Shown: positions 54,864 to 64,000 of the stretch, in pieces
Numbering within the stretch: position 1 is the first letter of the stretch
How the letters are laid out: every line of letters starts with the position of its first letter
Source: an uncultured Lachnospira sp.
GTDB taxonomy: Bacteria > Bacillota > Clostridia > Lachnospirales > Lachnospiraceae
DNA length: 64,000 nucleotides
Assembly: GCA_934359185.1 (NCBI GenBank)
Contig: CAKRLE010000001.1
Coordinates: forward strand, 62,001 to 126,000
Reading direction: 5' to 3'
Program-made: the position numbers and the translations under genes
The notes under the pieces: generated by a model
What the model was told of the DNA's origin: nothing
The model's input: the letters and a program-made list of their open reading frames with translations, nothing else
Database searches by the model: none

Positions 54864-55510
54864 TGCGATATATAACTGTTGCTTTATCAAAAGGCAGACT
54901 TGCCAAAAAGGCCCTTGATATGTTTGAACACATCGGAATTACATGTGAAGAAATGAAAGACGAAAGTACAAGAAAACTTATATTTGTCAATGAAGAGCTT
55001 GGCATGAATTTTTTTCTTGCCAAACCATCCGATGTACCTACATATGTAGAATATGGGGCAGCAGATATAGGTATCGTTGGAAAAGATACACTTCTTGAAG
55101 AGGGCAGAAAGCTTTACGAGGTTCTTGATTTAAAGACTGGAAGATGTAAGATGTGCGTATGTGGTCCCTCATCAGCTAAGGAAAAGCTTATGCATCATGA
55201 ACTTATACGTGTTGCATCCAAATATCCTAATATTGCTAAAGATTATTTTTATAACACAAAGCATCAGACTGTCGAGATAATAAAGCTTAATGGTTCCGTA
55301 GAGCTAGCTCCTATAGTAGGACTTTCAGAAGTTATTGTAGATATCGTGGAGACTGGTGCAACACTTCGTGAGAATGGTCTTGAAGTGCTTGAGGAGGTTT
55401 GCCCATTATCTGCAAGACTTGTTGTTAATCAGGTAAGCATGAAGATGGAAAGTGAAAGAATTAATAAAATAATCAATGATCTTAAGCAATACCTTGAATC
55501 AAAGGATTGA
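54863..55510 (+). CDS. hisG: ATP phosphoribosyltransferase catalytic subunit (short form)
   Basis: 215 residues, the HisGS size without the C-terminal regulatory domain. [37 protein letters not shown] and the PRPP-site [17 protein letters not shown] are present. It starts histidine synthesis by joining ATP and PRPP, and needs HisZ, encoded immediately upstream and overlapping by one base. Regulation by histidine would act through HisZ. Confidence 0.97.
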   Translation: MRYITVALSKGRLAKKALDMFEHIGITCEEMKDESTRKLIFVNEELGMNFFLAKPSDVPTYVEYGAADIGIVGKDTLLEEGRKLYEVLDLKTGRCKMCVCGPSSAKEKLMHHELIRVASKYPNIAKDYFYNTKHQTVEIIKLNGSVELAPIVGLSEVIVDIVETGATLRENGLEVLEEVCPLSARLVVNQVSMKMESERINKIINDLKQYLESKD

Positions 55511-55555
55511 TTCACAGATTATAGATTTTCATAAGTAAGAGAAAGGGATAAGAAC

Positions 55556-56845
55556 ATGAGAATTGTAAAATTAACTTCAGAAACCAAAAAAAACATCTTG
55601 GAAAATCTTCTAAAAAGAAGTCCTAACAGTTATGGTAAATTTGAAAATTCAGTTAACGAAATTCTTGCCAATGTCAAAGCTGATGGAGATGAGGCATTAT
55701 TTAATTATACCCATGAGTTTGATAAAGCTGACATCAATGCATCCAATGTCGTTGTAACACAGGAAGAAATTGATGAAGCATACAAGCTTGTTGACAGCAG
55801 CCTTGTTGAAGTAATAAGAAAATCTCTTGTTAATATCCGTTCATACCACGAAAAACAAAAACAGTACAGCTGGTTTGACTCAAAGCCAGACGGAACATTA
55901 CTTGGACAGAAAGTAAGCGCTCTTGCCAGAGTTGGTGTGTATGTGCCTGGAGGTAAGGCTGCTTATCCATCCAGTGTTCTTATGAATGTAATTCCTGCAA
56001 AAGTGGCAGGTGTTGATGTAATAATAATGTGTACACCTCCTGGAAAAGATGGCAGGGTTTACCCTACAACACTTGTAGCTGCTAAAGAAGCTGGTGTTGA
56101 TGTAATATACAAAGTTGGTGGAGCACAGGCTATAGCTGCCATGGCATATGGAACAGCATCTATTCCTAAAGTAGACAAGATTGTTGGTCCTGGTAATATC
56201 TATGTTGCACTTGCAAAAAAAGCTGTGTTTGGATACGTCTCAATTGATTCTGTGGCAGGCCCAAGTGAAATTATGGTTCTTGCTGATGAGACAGCTAATC
56301 CACGATATGTTGCAGCTGACCTTCTTTCTCAGGCTGAACATGATGAGATGGCTTCTGCAATTCTGGTAACAACAAGTGAAGAATTGGCATCTAAGGTATC
56401 TGATGAAGTAGACGGATTTGTTAAAAATCTTTCACGTAAAGAAATAATCCAGAAATCTCTTGATACATATGGATATATCCTTATTGCATCTTCTATGTCA
56501 GAAGCAATTGATGTTGTCAATGAGATAGCCTCTGAACACCTTGAGATTGTTACTAAGAATCCATTTGATACAATGACTCGTGTAAGAAATGCTGGTGCTA
56601 TATTCTTAGGAGAATACAGTTCTGAACCTCTCGGTGATTACTTTGCTGGCCCTAACCATGTATTGCCTACTAATGGCACAGCTAAGTTCTTCTCTCCATT
56701 AAGTGTTGATGATTTTATCAAGAAATCAAGCATCATATCTTATTCAAGAGAAGCTCTTGAAGCAATACATACTGATATTGAAAGTTTTGCAACAGCAGAG
56801 CACTTAACAGCTCACGCTAACTCTATACATGTAAGGTTTGAATAA
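55556..56845 (+). CDS. hisD: Histidinol dehydrogenase
   Basis: 429 residues. YVPGGKAAYPSSVLMNVIPA, KIVGPGNIYVALAKKAVFGY, SIDSVAGPSEIMVLADETAN and DLLSQAEHDE (zinc and base residues) are all conserved. It oxidises histidinol to histidine in two NAD-dependent steps. GAAAGGGA precedes the ATG. It ends 25 bases before hisB. Confidence 0.97.
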   Translation: MRIVKLTSETKKNILENLLKRSPNSYGKFENSVNEILANVKADGDEALFNYTHEFDKADINASNVVVTQEEIDEAYKLVDSSLVEVIRKSLVNIRSYHEKQKQYSWFDSKPDGTLLGQKVSALARVGVYVPGGKAAYPSSVLMNVIPAKVAGVDVIIMCTPPGKDGRVYPTTLVAAKEAGVDVIYKVGGAQAIAAMAYGTASIPKVDKIVGPGNIYVALAKKAVFGYVSIDSVAGPSEIMVLADETANPRYVAADLLSQAEHDEMASAILVTTSEELASKVSDEVDGFVKNLSRKEIIQKSLDTYGYILIASSMSEAIDVVNEIASEHLEIVTKNPFDTMTRVRNAGAIFLGEYSSEPLGDYFAGPNHVLPTNGTAKFFSPLSVDDFIKKSSIISYSREALEAIHTDIESFATAEHLTAHANSIHVRFE

Positions 56846-56870
56846 TGAATTATCTTTAAAGGAGTATAAC

Positions 56871-57470
56871 ATGGCAGATTCTATAATAAGACAGGCATCT
56901 ATAACAAGAAAAACAAAAGAAACAGACATCAATATGCATCTTGTAATTGATGGTTCTGGTAAAGCAAATGTTAATACAGGTATAGGCTTCTTTGACCATA
57001 TGCTGATTAGCTTTGCAAAGCATGGTCTTTTTGATCTTGATTTAACGGTAAAAGGGGATCTTATTGTTGACTGTCATCATACTATTGAAGATGTTGGAAT
57101 CGTTCTCGGTGAAGCCATAAAAAAAGCTATAGGAGATAAAAAAGCAATCCGGAGATATGGTGATATAGTTCTTCCTATGGATGAAGCGCTTATCATGTGT
57201 GCAATTGATTTGTCAGGAAGACCTTACCTTGTATTTGAAGGTGAATTCGGAAGTGACAGAGTTGGTTACTTTGATACACAGATGGTCCGTGAATTTTTCT
57301 ATGCAGTATCATACAGCGCTGCTATGAATCTTCATGTCCGTCAGATAAGCGGTTTTAATGACCATCACATAATAGAAGGAATGTTTAAGGCATTTGCCAA
57401 AGCCCTTGATGAAGCGACAATTAAAGACCCTCGTATTACAAGTGTTCTTTCAACTAAAGGCTCACTGTAA
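56871..57470 (+). CDS. hisB: Imidazoleglycerol-phosphate dehydratase
   Basis: 199 residues. The manganese-site motifs TGIGFFDHMLISFAKHG and DCHHTIEDVGIVLGEA, and later SGFNDHHIIEGMFKAFAKAL, are intact. It is the monofunctional form, without the phosphatase domain. ATG 56871 follows AAAGGAG; the earlier in-frame ATG overlapping hisD has no good site. It forms imidazole acetol phosphate; the next enzyme, HisC, is not in the window. Confidence 0.96.
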   Translation: MADSIIRQASITRKTKETDINMHLVIDGSGKANVNTGIGFFDHMLISFAKHGLFDLDLTVKGDLIVDCHHTIEDVGIVLGEAIKKAIGDKKAIRRYGDIVLPMDEALIMCAIDLSGRPYLVFEGEFGSDRVGYFDTQMVREFFYAVSYSAAMNLHVRQISGFNDHHIIEGMFKAFAKALDEATIKDPRITSVLSTKGSL

Positions 57471-57516
57471 CCGATAATCATTACTAATTTTAAATAGAAA
57501 TGGAGTACTTATTACT

Positions 57517-58824
57517 ATGTCTTGCAAAAAATTAATTCCAGTTATTTATCTTAAAGACACTAAAGCTTATGCAGATGAAGATTTAAATATCCTCATAGAT
57601 GATGGCAGCACATTAGATATTGCAACACGTTACAGTGAGAATGGTGCTGATGAAATTATTATATTTGACCTTTCATATGATGATGCATCACATGAAGAAG
57701 CAATTGGAATATTGCGACAGATAACTAAATCAATAGATACACCGGTTCTTGTCGGTGGTAATGTCAAAAGAGTTGAAGATGTAAAGAAGTATCTTTATGC
57801 AGGTGCCAGGGTAGCCATCCTTGACGACAGAAGAGAATCTAACATGGTTATGATGAAAGAAGTTGCTGACCGTTTTGGCAAAGATAAAATTGGTGTCATA
57901 ATAAGTGATTATGATGCTGATATAGCCAATATGGTTAAGGATAATAATTTGTGTTTCATTTTCACAAAGTCTTTATCAAATTACATTACATTTTCGACAA
58001 ATTTTGCAGGAATTCCTGCAATTATAAGTGCTGATTCTGATAAAAATGTTGCTTTTGACAGTTCACTAGATATATTAAAAGATATTCTTGTTAACGATAA
58101 TATATATGGCGTATCTGGTACAGTTATCAGCCAGACTACATATGATTTCATGAAAGCAAAACATACATTAAAACAGGCTGGTATTGATACTAATACATTT
58201 GAAAGTTCTATTCCATTCAGTGGATTTAAGCTTAATAATGATGGGCTTATTCCTGTTATAGTTCAGGATTATAAAACTGATGAAGTTCTTATGCTTGCCT
58301 ATATGAACGAAGAGTCTTATAACGCAACTATTCATACAGGAAGAATGACATATTACAGCAGAAGCCGTAAAGAATTATGGGTTAAGGGTGAAACATCTGG
58401 TCATTTCCAGTATGTACGTTCCATTGAGATTGACTGTGATAACGATACATTACTTGCAAAAGTTAAACAGGTAGGTGCTGCATGTCACACTGGTAACAGA
58501 AGCTGTTTCTACCGCAATCTCGTTTCAACAGAATATGCTGAAACTAATCCATTAAAGATATTTAATCAGGTTATGGATATAATAGAGGATAGAAAACTAC
58601 ATCCAAAAGATGGTTCTTATACTAATTATCTGTTCGATAAGGGTATTGATAAGATTCTTAAAAAATGTGGTGAGGAAGCTACTGAAATTATTATTGCAGC
58701 TAAGAATCCAGACCCAGAAGAAATCAAGTACGAGATTTCAGATTTCCTCTATCATGTAATGGTTCTTATGGTATTAAGAGGAGTTACATGGGAAGATATC
58801 GTCAAGGAGCTTGCTAATCGATGA
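57517..58824 (+). CDS. hisIE: HisIE bifunctional enzyme with N-terminal degenerate HisA/HisF-like barrel
   Basis: 435 residues. Residues about 236-332 are HisI, phosphoribosyl-AMP cyclohydrolase ([31 protein letters not shown] with zinc Cys). Residues about 347-435 are HisE, the pyrophosphohydrolase ([16 protein letters not shown]). The first 220 residues resemble HisA/HisF barrels ([33 protein letters not shown]), but the catalytic Asp of LIPxxDxKDG is replaced by Tyr11. So steps 2 and 3 are here, while the barrel is probably inactive. hisA, hisF, hisH and hisC are not nearby. The stop overlaps rng (ATGA). Confidence 0.9.
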   Translation: MSCKKLIPVIYLKDTKAYADEDLNILIDDGSTLDIATRYSENGADEIIIFDLSYDDASHEEAIGILRQITKSIDTPVLVGGNVKRVEDVKKYLYAGARVAILDDRRESNMVMMKEVADRFGKDKIGVIISDYDADIANMVKDNNLCFIFTKSLSNYITFSTNFAGIPAIISADSDKNVAFDSSLDILKDILVNDNIYGVSGTVISQTTYDFMKAKHTLKQAGIDTNTFESSIPFSGFKLNNDGLIPVIVQDYKTDEVLMLAYMNEESYNATIHTGRMTYYSRSRKELWVKGETSGHFQYVRSIEIDCDNDTLLAKVKQVGAACHTGNRSCFYRNLVSTEYAETNPLKIFNQVMDIIEDRKLHPKDGSYTNYLFDKGIDKILKKCGEEATEIIIAAKNPDPEEIKYEISDFLYHVMVLMVLRGVTWEDIVKELANR

Positions 58825-60095
58825 TTAATAATGTCATAATTACTAATATTCCATTAAATACAAGCAGAGGCAGTGTTACACGCACTGTCTCTGCTATTTA
58901 TGATGACAATGGATGTGTTAGCCTTAATATCCATAATACATCAGGCATAATAGGCAATATCTATCTTGGCAGAGTTGATAATATTGTTAAGAACATTAAT
59001 AGTGCCTTTGTTTCCATTGATAAGAATACTACATGCTATTACTCACTTTCTGACAACAAAAAGCACTATTTTTTTAACCATAAGAATAACACATCTGTTA
59101 ATCAGGGAGATTCTATACTTGTCCAGGTTAAAAAAGATGCAGCCAAATTAAAGCCGGCAAGTCTGTCCGACAAAATAGAACTTCCAGGACACTATGTTGT
59201 CATATCCCTTGATGTAAAAGGGGTAGTTGTTTCCAAAAAAATAAAAGATACTGATACAATTATAAAATTAAGACACAGCCTTCAGGATTTACTTGATTCC
59301 CAGTCATCATGTGAAGATTTCTGCAGCTATGGCATTAATCCGGGTATTATCGTAAGATCTAATGCCGCAGCACTTACTGATATAGAATCAGCAATTAAGG
59401 AAGCCAAAGATTTAATCCAGTCATTATCCATGCTAATCCATAATGCGATATATCAGAAAGCTCCTGTATGTCTCTATGAGGCAATGCCAGAATACATTAA
59501 CATAATTAATGACATGCCTTTGTCTGAGCTTGGACAGATAATAACTGATGACAGCGAAATATTCGGACAGATAAACCAGCGATGCAGCTATATATCCGAT
59601 AATCCTGATTCATGCATACGTCTGTACTCTGATAAAATGCTTCCTCTATATAATCTATATGACGTAAGAAAAGAGATTGAGAAAGCCCTGTCACGCAAGA
59701 TATGGCTGAAATCGGGTGGATATATCATAATAGATTACACAGAGGCCATGACAGTCATTGACGTTAACAGCGGTAAATATGTGACTAAAAAGCACGACCC
59801 ACAGGCTAAAGAGAATGCATTTTATCTTGTGAATTCTCAGGCTGCCACAGAAATTGCAAGACAGCTACGTCTACGCAACATTTCTGGTATGGTAATTGTA
59901 GATTTTATTAATATGGAAAATCCTGAACACATTCAGGGAATACTAAAAATTCTAAAAGATGAATTCAGGAAAGATTCTGTTACAACAAGTGTTGTAGATA
60001 TAACAAAACTCGGTCTCGTTGAGATAACAAGAAAGAGAGCTGGAGCAATGTTGAAGGAATGTCTGAATGGTGAGGCGGCTGCCAATGAATTATAA
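58821..60095 (+). CDS. rng: Ribonuclease G/E family protein, short form
   Basis: 424 residues. N-terminal S1 region ([26 protein letters not shown]), then the catalytic core with metal Asp in [11 protein letters not shown] and [10 protein letters not shown]. It ends soon after [14 protein letters not shown], so the CPxC zinc-link of E. coli RNase E/G is absent. The enzyme matures rRNA and decays RNA. AAGGAG inside hisIE is the ribosome site. In Clostridia this gene commonly precedes rplU, as it does here. Confidence 0.9.
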   Translation: MINNVIITNIPLNTSRGSVTRTVSAIYDDNGCVSLNIHNTSGIIGNIYLGRVDNIVKNINSAFVSIDKNTTCYYSLSDNKKHYFFNHKNNTSVNQGDSILVQVKKDAAKLKPASLSDKIELPGHYVVISLDVKGVVVSKKIKDTDTIIKLRHSLQDLLDSQSSCEDFCSYGINPGIIVRSNAAALTDIESAIKEAKDLIQSLSMLIHNAIYQKAPVCLYEAMPEYINIINDMPLSELGQIITDDSEIFGQINQRCSYISDNPDSCIRLYSDKMLPLYNLYDVRKEIEKALSRKIWLKSGGYIIIDYTEAMTVIDVNSGKYVTKKHDPQAKENAFYLVNSQAATEIARQLRLRNISGMVIVDFINMENPEHIQGILKILKDEFRKDSVTTSVVDITKLGLVEITRKRAGAMLKECLNGEAAANEL

Positions 60096-60579
60096 TGATT
60101 TTTATCTAAAGATTACAAAACCATTTAAAAAACATGCTGTGCTTTTAAAAATATTAAAAATATTGTATTACACTATTCCAATAATCACAGCTTTAACATA
60201 TTTTTACATAATACTTACAACTTATATCTCAGGAAATCTCCATGAGTGTATAAAGACAATTCTGATTCCATTTGTTACGTTTGTGGCTGTGACAATATTT
60301 AGAAAAATTGTCAATTCAGAAAGACCATATACCAGGGACAATATAACACCGCTTATTTCAAGAGACAAGGGTGGTGAGTCATTTCCAAGCAGACATACAG
60401 CATCACTTGGAATAATTGCCATGGCAGGTCTTTACTACAATGTATGGCTCGGAATTATCCTGTGGTGCATGACAATAATTCAGGGAATTGTGCGTATTAT
60501 ATGTGGAGTACATTACCCTGAAGATATCATATCCGGAATCATCATAAGCCTTTTATCCGGGTTGTCATTTTTTATATAA
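60085..60579 (+). CDS. PAP2 superfamily membrane phosphatase
   Basis: 164 residues (170 if started at ATG 60067). The three acid-phosphatase motifs are present: KIVNSERPYT, FPSRHTAS and RIICGVHYPEDI. Four or five hydrophobic helices predict an integral membrane protein. It likely dephosphorylates a lipid such as undecaprenyl pyrophosphate or phosphatidic acid. Starts inside the rng 3' end; both ATG 60067 (AAGGA eight bases upstream) and 60085 (GAGG ten bases upstream) are possible. Confidence 0.85.
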   Translation: MNYNDFYLKITKPFKKHAVLLKILKILYYTIPIITALTYFYIILTTYISGNLHECIKTILIPFVTFVAVTIFRKIVNSERPYTRDNITPLISRDKGGESFPSRHTASLGIIAMAGLYYNVWLGIILWCMTIIQGIVRIICGVHYPEDIISGIIISLLSGLSFFI

Positions 60580-60606
60580 AAATGATATAAAAATATATAT
60601 TTTATA

Positions 60607-60635
60607 TTGACAAATTGACCAAAATTATATATTAT
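60607..60635 (+). promoter_or_regulatory. Promoter for rplU-prp-rpmA
   Basis: TTGACA (60607-60612) and TATTAT (60630-60635), 17-base spacer; start near 60642. Confidence 0.65.
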
Positions 60636-60641
60636 AACTTT

Positions 60642-60721
60642 TGTGTGCCGCACAGTTAGGACATAAACAGACCTATAAGGTCTTTCCAAAACTGGCGAGT
60701 ATTTAATTTAGGAGGTGCCAT
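60642..60721 (+). ncRNA. L21 leader (cis-regulatory RNA of rplU)
   Basis: The 80-base leader folds into an outer pairing of CGC-A-CAGTT (about 60649-60657) with AACTG-G-CG (about 60690-60697) and an inner hairpin AGACCT/AGGTCT (60669-60683). A ribosomal leader of this kind precedes rplU in many Firmicutes and lets L21 control its own operon. Boundaries are approximate. Confidence 0.6.
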
Positions 60722-61030
60722 ATGTACGCAATTATAGCAACAGGTGGTAAACAGTACACAGTTTCTGAAGGCGACGTTATCAAGGTAGAAAAGCTTGGTG
60801 TTAATGCTGGTGACACTGTTACATTTGACCAGGTTCTTTTCGTTAATGATGGAGCAGCTAAGGTTGGAGATCCTACAGTTTCTGGAGCTTCAGTTACAGC
60901 TAGCGTTGTTGAAGAAGGAAAAGACAAGAAGGTTATTGTTTACAAGTACAAGAGAAAGACTGGCTATCACAAAAAGAATGGTCATAGACAGGCTTACACA
61001 AAGGTTAAGATTGAAAAGATTAACGCTTAA
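60722..61030 (+). CDS. rplU: 50S ribosomal protein L21
   Basis: 102 residues. [20 protein letters not shown] and the C-terminal [20 protein letters not shown] are standard bL21. AGGAGGTG precedes the ATG. It heads the rplU-prp-rpmA unit and probably regulates it through the leader. Codon use is strongly biased. Confidence 0.98.
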   Translation: MYAIIATGGKQYTVSEGDVIKVEKLGVNAGDTVTFDQVLFVNDGAAKVGDPTVSGASVTASVVEEGKDKKVIVYKYKRKTGYHKKNGHRQAYTKVKIEKINA

Positions 61031-61071
61031 TCTGGTATTTGTGAATATTATTTTAGAAAGGCATGATTATT

Positions 61072-61416
61072 ATGACTCATGCTACAATCTATAAAAGCTC
61101 ACTTAATGGTGAGATATTAGGATTCAGGACTGAAGGGCATGCTGGATATGCAGAGTCTGGCAGTGATATAGTGTGTGCGTCCATATCAATTCTTGTTATT
61201 AATACAATTAATACAATTGATTTGTACTGTGGCTGTACATATACTACAGACATTAATGAAAAAGCTGGTCTTATTGAGTTTAAACTGAGTCCATTTGTTA
61301 AAGATTTAAAAGTTTCTAATGAAGTTCGGGTTCTTCTTAATGGACTGGAACTTGGCTTATGTCAGGTTGCAAAAGAAAATCCCAAACATCTAACCATAAC
61401 CGTTAAGGAGGTGTAA
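61072..61416 (+). CDS. prp: Ribosomal processing cysteine protease Prp (YsxB)
   Basis: 114 residues. The catalytic pair is visible in [20 protein letters not shown]: His23 and Cys35. Prp removes the N-terminal extension of L27, an essential step in Firmicutes whose rpmA encodes it. The substrate is encoded five bases downstream. ATG 61072 is preferred (AAAGG ten bases upstream) over ATG 61063, which directly abuts that site. Confidence 0.95.
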   Translation: MTHATIYKSSLNGEILGFRTEGHAGYAESGSDIVCASISILVINTINTIDLYCGCTYTTDINEKAGLIEFKLSPFVKDLKVSNEVRVLLNGLELGLCQVAKENPKHLTITVKEV

Positions 61417-61420
61417 TGTT

Positions 61421-61711
61421 ATGTTAAATTTGAACCTTCAGTTTTTTGCCCATAAAAAGGGTGTTGGTTCTACAAAGAACGGTAGAGATTCTGAGTCTAA
61501 GAGATTAGGCGCAAAGAGAGCTGACGGACAGTTTGTTTTAGCTGGTAATATTCTTTACAGACAGCGTGGAACAAAGGTTCTTCCAGGTGTTAATGTAGGT
61601 CGTGGTGGCGATGATACATTATTCGCACTTGTTGATGGAACTGTTAAGTTCGAAAGAAAGGGCAGAGATAAGAAGCAGGTTTCTGTATATCCTGTTGCTT
61701 CTAACGAATAA
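61421..61711 (+). CDS. rpmA: 50S ribosomal protein L27 (with cleaved N-terminal extension)
   Basis: 96 residues. The start [20 protein letters not shown] has the Firmicute extension, with the Prp site after QFF so that the mature protein begins AHKKG and reaches the peptidyl transferase centre. The rest ([20 protein letters not shown]) is typical bL27. AAGGAGGTG in the prp 3' end is its ribosome site. A strong terminator follows. Confidence 0.98.
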   Translation: MLNLNLQFFAHKKGVGSTKNGRDSESKRLGAKRADGQFVLAGNILYRQRGTKVLPGVNVGRGGDDTLFALVDGTVKFERKGRDKKQVSVYPVASNE

Positions 61712-61723
61712 TTATTGTACCTT

Positions 61724-61756
61724 AAAGCTCCAAGTCTTCGGATTTGGAGCTTTTTT
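61724..61756 (+). terminator. Terminator after rpmA
   Basis: AGCTCCAAGTC (61726-61736) pairs with GATTTGGAGCT (61741-61751) with one G-T pair, closed by a stable C-TTCG-G tetraloop; flanking A and T runs lengthen the stem and six T residues follow. Confidence 0.92.
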
Positions 61757-61789
61757 AGTTTTGTCTTATCCAAAATAGGAGATTAATAA

Positions 61790-63085
61790 ATGTTTTCAGA
61801 TAGAGCAAGAATATTTATCAAATCAGGCAAAGGGGGAGATGGACATGTAAGCTTCAGACGTGAGCTTTATGTTCCAGATGGTGGTCCTGATGGTGGTAAC
61901 GGCGGCCGTGGCGGCGACATAATATTTGAAGTCGATAAAGGTCTTAATACACTTGGAGATTTCCGTCATAACAGTAAATATGTTGCTGAAAGTGGCTCAG
62001 AAGGCGGTAAAAGAAGATGTACCGGTAAAGATGGTGCAGACCTTATAATTAAAGTTCCAGAGGGAACAGTTATATATGATGATGAGACACATAAAGTTAT
62101 CGCTGATATGTCTAATGGCAATTTAAGAGAAACAATTCTTAAAGGTGGAAGAGGTGGTAAAGGCAATATGAACTATGCCACATCTACAATGCAGGCTCCT
62201 CAGTATGCACAACCAGGTCAGGATGCACAAGAGCTCTGGATAAGACTTGAATTAAAGGTTATCGCTGACGTTGGTCTTGTTGGTTTTCCTAATGTCGGTA
62301 AATCAACACTTTTATCAAGAGTTACCAATGCAAGACCTAAGATAGCCAACTATCATTTCACAACATTAAATCCTAATCTTGGAGTAGTTGATCTTGATGA
62401 TGCAAAGGGCTTTGTAATCGCAGATATCCCAGGACTTATCGAAGGTGCTTCAGAAGGCATTGGCTTAGGCCATGAATTCTTAAGACATATAGAGCGAACA
62501 AAGGTTATCATTCATATGGTTGATGCCGCATCAACTGAGGGAAGAGACCCTGTTGCTGACATCAAGGCTATTAATAAGGAATTAGAGGCATATAACCCTG
62601 AACTTCTTACACGTCCACAGGTTATAGCTGCCAACAAAATAGATGTTCTTGGTTCATATGATGATGGAAAAGACCCAATCGGTGAACTCCGTGATGAATT
62701 TGAAAAGGACGGAATTAAAGTATTCCCAATCTCTGCTGTAACTGGTCAGGGATTAAAGGAACTGTTATACCATGTAAGCGGATTATTATCTAACATGGAT
62801 GATACACCTGTAACATTTGAAAAAGAATTAGATCTTGATACGTTATTTGATAACCCTAATGAGGCATTCTATGTCGAAAAGGATAATGATGGAGTATTCC
62901 TTGTCTATGGTCCTAGAATTGACCGTATGCTTGGATATACTAACCTTGAGTCTGAAAAAGGCTTCAGCTTCTTCCAGAGATTCTTAAGAGAAACTGGTAT
63001 ATTAAAGCAGTTAAAGGCTCTTGGGGTAGAAGAGGGCGATACTGTACGTGTAGGCGAATATCTTGAATTCGACTATTATGATTAA
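61790..63085 (+). CDS. obgE: GTPase Obg (CgtA)
   Basis: 431 residues. Gly-rich Obg domain (GGDGHVSFRRE, GGRGGDIIFEVDKG), GTPase with P-loop [12 protein letters not shown] and switch FTTLNPNLGVV, DIPGLIEGASEG and NKID, then a C-terminal OCT domain (about 355-431), present in Firmicutes. It binds the 50S subunit and links ribosome assembly with stress and growth. AGGAG precedes the ATG. rpmA-obgE is the standard order. Confidence 0.98.
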   Translation: MFSDRARIFIKSGKGGDGHVSFRRELYVPDGGPDGGNGGRGGDIIFEVDKGLNTLGDFRHNSKYVAESGSEGGKRRCTGKDGADLIIKVPEGTVIYDDETHKVIADMSNGNLRETILKGGRGGKGNMNYATSTMQAPQYAQPGQDAQELWIRLELKVIADVGLVGFPNVGKSTLLSRVTNARPKIANYHFTTLNPNLGVVDLDDAKGFVIADIPGLIEGASEGIGLGHEFLRHIERTKVIIHMVDAASTEGRDPVADIKAINKELEAYNPELLTRPQVIAANKIDVLGSYDDGKDPIGELRDEFEKDGIKVFPISAVTGQGLKELLYHVSGLLSNMDDTPVTFEKELDLDTLFDNPNEAFYVEKDNDGVFLVYGPRIDRMLGYTNLESEKGFSFFQRFLRETGILKQLKALGVEEGDTVRVGEYLEFDYYD

Positions 63086-63104
63086 TTATGAGGAGGCAAA
63101 TACT

Positions 63105-63407
63105 ATGACAAGCAAACAGAGAGCATACCTTAAAAGTCTTGCTATGAATATAGATCCAATTTTCCAGTTTGGTAAAGCAAGCCTGACACCTGAGAACACA
63201 AAAGCCATTGCTGAAGCGCTAGAGGCAAGAGAACTTATTAAAATTAATGTTTTACAAAACTGCCAGGACAATCCTAATGAGATAGCTGCTACTTTAGCTG
63301 AGAGAACTCATTCGGAAGTCGTTCAGGTTATTGGCAAGAAAATTGTTCTTTACAAGGAATCTGTCAATAAGAAAAAGATTGAGCTTCCACCTGCTAAAAA
63401 GAAGTAA
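63105..63407 (+). CDS. yhbY: YhbY-type CRM RNA-binding protein
   Basis: 100 residues. KQRAYLKSLAMNIDPIFQFG and the GxxG-like GKASLTPENT, then AEALEARELIKINVLQNCQ, define a single CRM domain. YhbY binds pre-50S particles in ribosome assembly. ATG 63105 follows AGGAGG; a longer in-frame start inside obgE has no site. A Lys-rich tail ends the protein. Confidence 0.93.
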   Translation: MTSKQRAYLKSLAMNIDPIFQFGKASLTPENTKAIAEALEARELIKINVLQNCQDNPNEIAATLAERTHSEVVQVIGKKIVLYKESVNKKKIELPPAKKK

Positions 63408-63418
63408 TGGTGAATAAC

Positions 63419-64000
63419 ATGGAAACAATTGGAATATTAGGAGGAACTTTCAATCCTATACATCTTGGTCATCTACAGATAGCCATATGCGCACATAAAC
63501 AATTTAATATTCCACATATTTTAGTCATGCCAAGCGGTCAGCCATCCTCATATAAAGATACAAGCATAATAGCTGACTCATCTGACAGATGTGCAATGAT
63601 TGAACTGGCAATTAAAGACTATCCATATATGAGTCTGTCGACAATCGAGATAGAACGGCATGGAACAACATACACATCAGATACATTAAAGTATCTTAAA
63701 AATGATAATTCCTATGTATATTTTCTTATTGGAGCAGACTCACTGTTCTCGCTTGATAAATGGCATGAACCAGAATACGTTATGAATAACTGCCATTTTA
63801 TAGCTGCCAACAGAGATAAACATTCAACAGACGAACTCGAGCAAAAAGCTGAATATCTCCGTACACATTATAATGCAAAAATTGATATTCTTCACATGAA
63901 TGACATGCCTATAAGTTCATCTGATATCAGAGACAGGATTCATAATGGAAAAAGCGTAAATGACATGCTTCCAGAGACAGTATACCAATATATTACTACA
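63419..64000 (+). CDS. nadD: Nicotinate-nucleotide adenylyltransferase (3' end outside window)
   Basis: 194 codons run open to the window edge. IGILGGTFNPIHLGHLQIA carries the HxGH motif (HLGH) and PISSSDIRDRIHNGKSV the ISSxxIR motif of NadD; GADSLFSLDKWHEPE lies between. It makes deamido-NAD from nicotinate mononucleotide. ATG 63419 has only a weak GGTG site; ATG 63407 or GTG 63410 are alternatives. yhbY-nadD is the usual order in Firmicutes (obg-yhbY-nadD-yqeK). Confidence 0.95.
   Translation, partial: METIGILGGTFNPIHLGHLQIAICAHKQFNIPHILVMPSGQPSSYKDTSIIADSSDRCAMIELAIKDYPYMSLSTIEIERHGTTYTSDTLKYLKNDNSYVYFLIGADSLFSLDKWHEPEYVMNNCHFIAANRDKHSTDELEQKAEYLRTHYNAKIDILHMNDMPISSSDIRDRIHNGKSVNDMLPETVYQYITT

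Noticed and set aside
1..64000. Mobile elements, prophage, CRISPR or defence island
   Set aside because: No transposase, integrase, cas gene, regular repeat-spacer pattern or terminal repeats were found; gene order is conserved core genome throughout.

Overview
The window is AT-rich, very gene-dense chromosomal DNA from an anaerobic, probably spore-forming member of the Clostridia. Gene content (recN end-spoIVB-spo0A, polA-coaE next to an FtsA-like ATPase, pta-ackA with an ACT/UPF0210 pair, yceD-rpmF, rng-rplU-prp-rpmA-obgE) and protein style point to Lachnospiraceae, perhaps near Lachnospira/Eubacterium eligens. The species guess is inference. Nearly all genes are on the + strand; only three are on the - strand (tmcAL, a secreted protein, ylbJ). 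I see no prophage, insertion sequence, CRISPR array, rRNA operon or gap longer than 300 bases. This is core genome.

Layout. 1-5080: recN 3' end, the sporulation genes spoIVB and spo0A (with a recognisable promoter, 0A box and leader hairpin), a CwlO/PcsB-like peptidoglycan hydrolase, glycogen synthase and tRNA-Leu(CAA). 5113-11716: a zinc-finger membrane protein, polA, coaE, a large FtsA-like actin-fold ATPase with extra C-terminal domains, and walJ. 11831-17214: ACT protein and UPF0210 protein, converging on tmcAL, which is divergent from pta-ackA (acetate formation). 17421-26213: yceD-rpmF, a membrane-anchored transglutaminase, then plsX-acpP-rnc-smc-ftsY (phospholipid start, RNA processing, chromosome condensation, protein targeting). 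26242-30958: threonine ammonia-lyase, a beta-helix lipoprotein and an AI-2E family permease.

31031-41658: the SRP/ribosome cluster ylxM-ffh-rpsP-khpA-rimM-[DUF4234]-rplS-lepB-rbgA-rnhB, followed by a FliK-like/FlhB-like pair (ylqG/ylqH position), yraN, pgeF and a small alarmone synthetase. The trmD gene normally found between rimM and rplS is not here. 41815-46518: der-plsY-gpsA (GTPase plus glycerolipid synthesis), rsmD-coaD and a coiled-coil protein, converging on ylbJ. 47521-53531: a second small alarmone synthetase, an RsmF-type rRNA methylase, two pseudouridine synthases, recU and a PAS/degenerate GGDEF protein. 53562-58824: hisZ-hisG-hisD-hisB and a HisIE protein carrying an N-terminal HisA/HisF-like barrel that has lost its first catalytic Asp. 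58821-64000: short RNase G, PAP2 phosphatase, L21 leader-rplU-prp-rpmA, obgE, yhbY and the start of nadD.

Most genes are housekeeping. The parts that look least explained are the FtsA-like protein with beta-grasp-like tail domains, the HisIE fusion, the FliK/FlhB-like pair without a visible flagellar locus, the degenerate GGDEF protein beside the his genes, the DUF4234 gene in the trmD position, and several secreted or membrane-anchored proteins of unknown role. Regulatory sites are called by eye; promoter calls rest on hexamer and spacing matches only.
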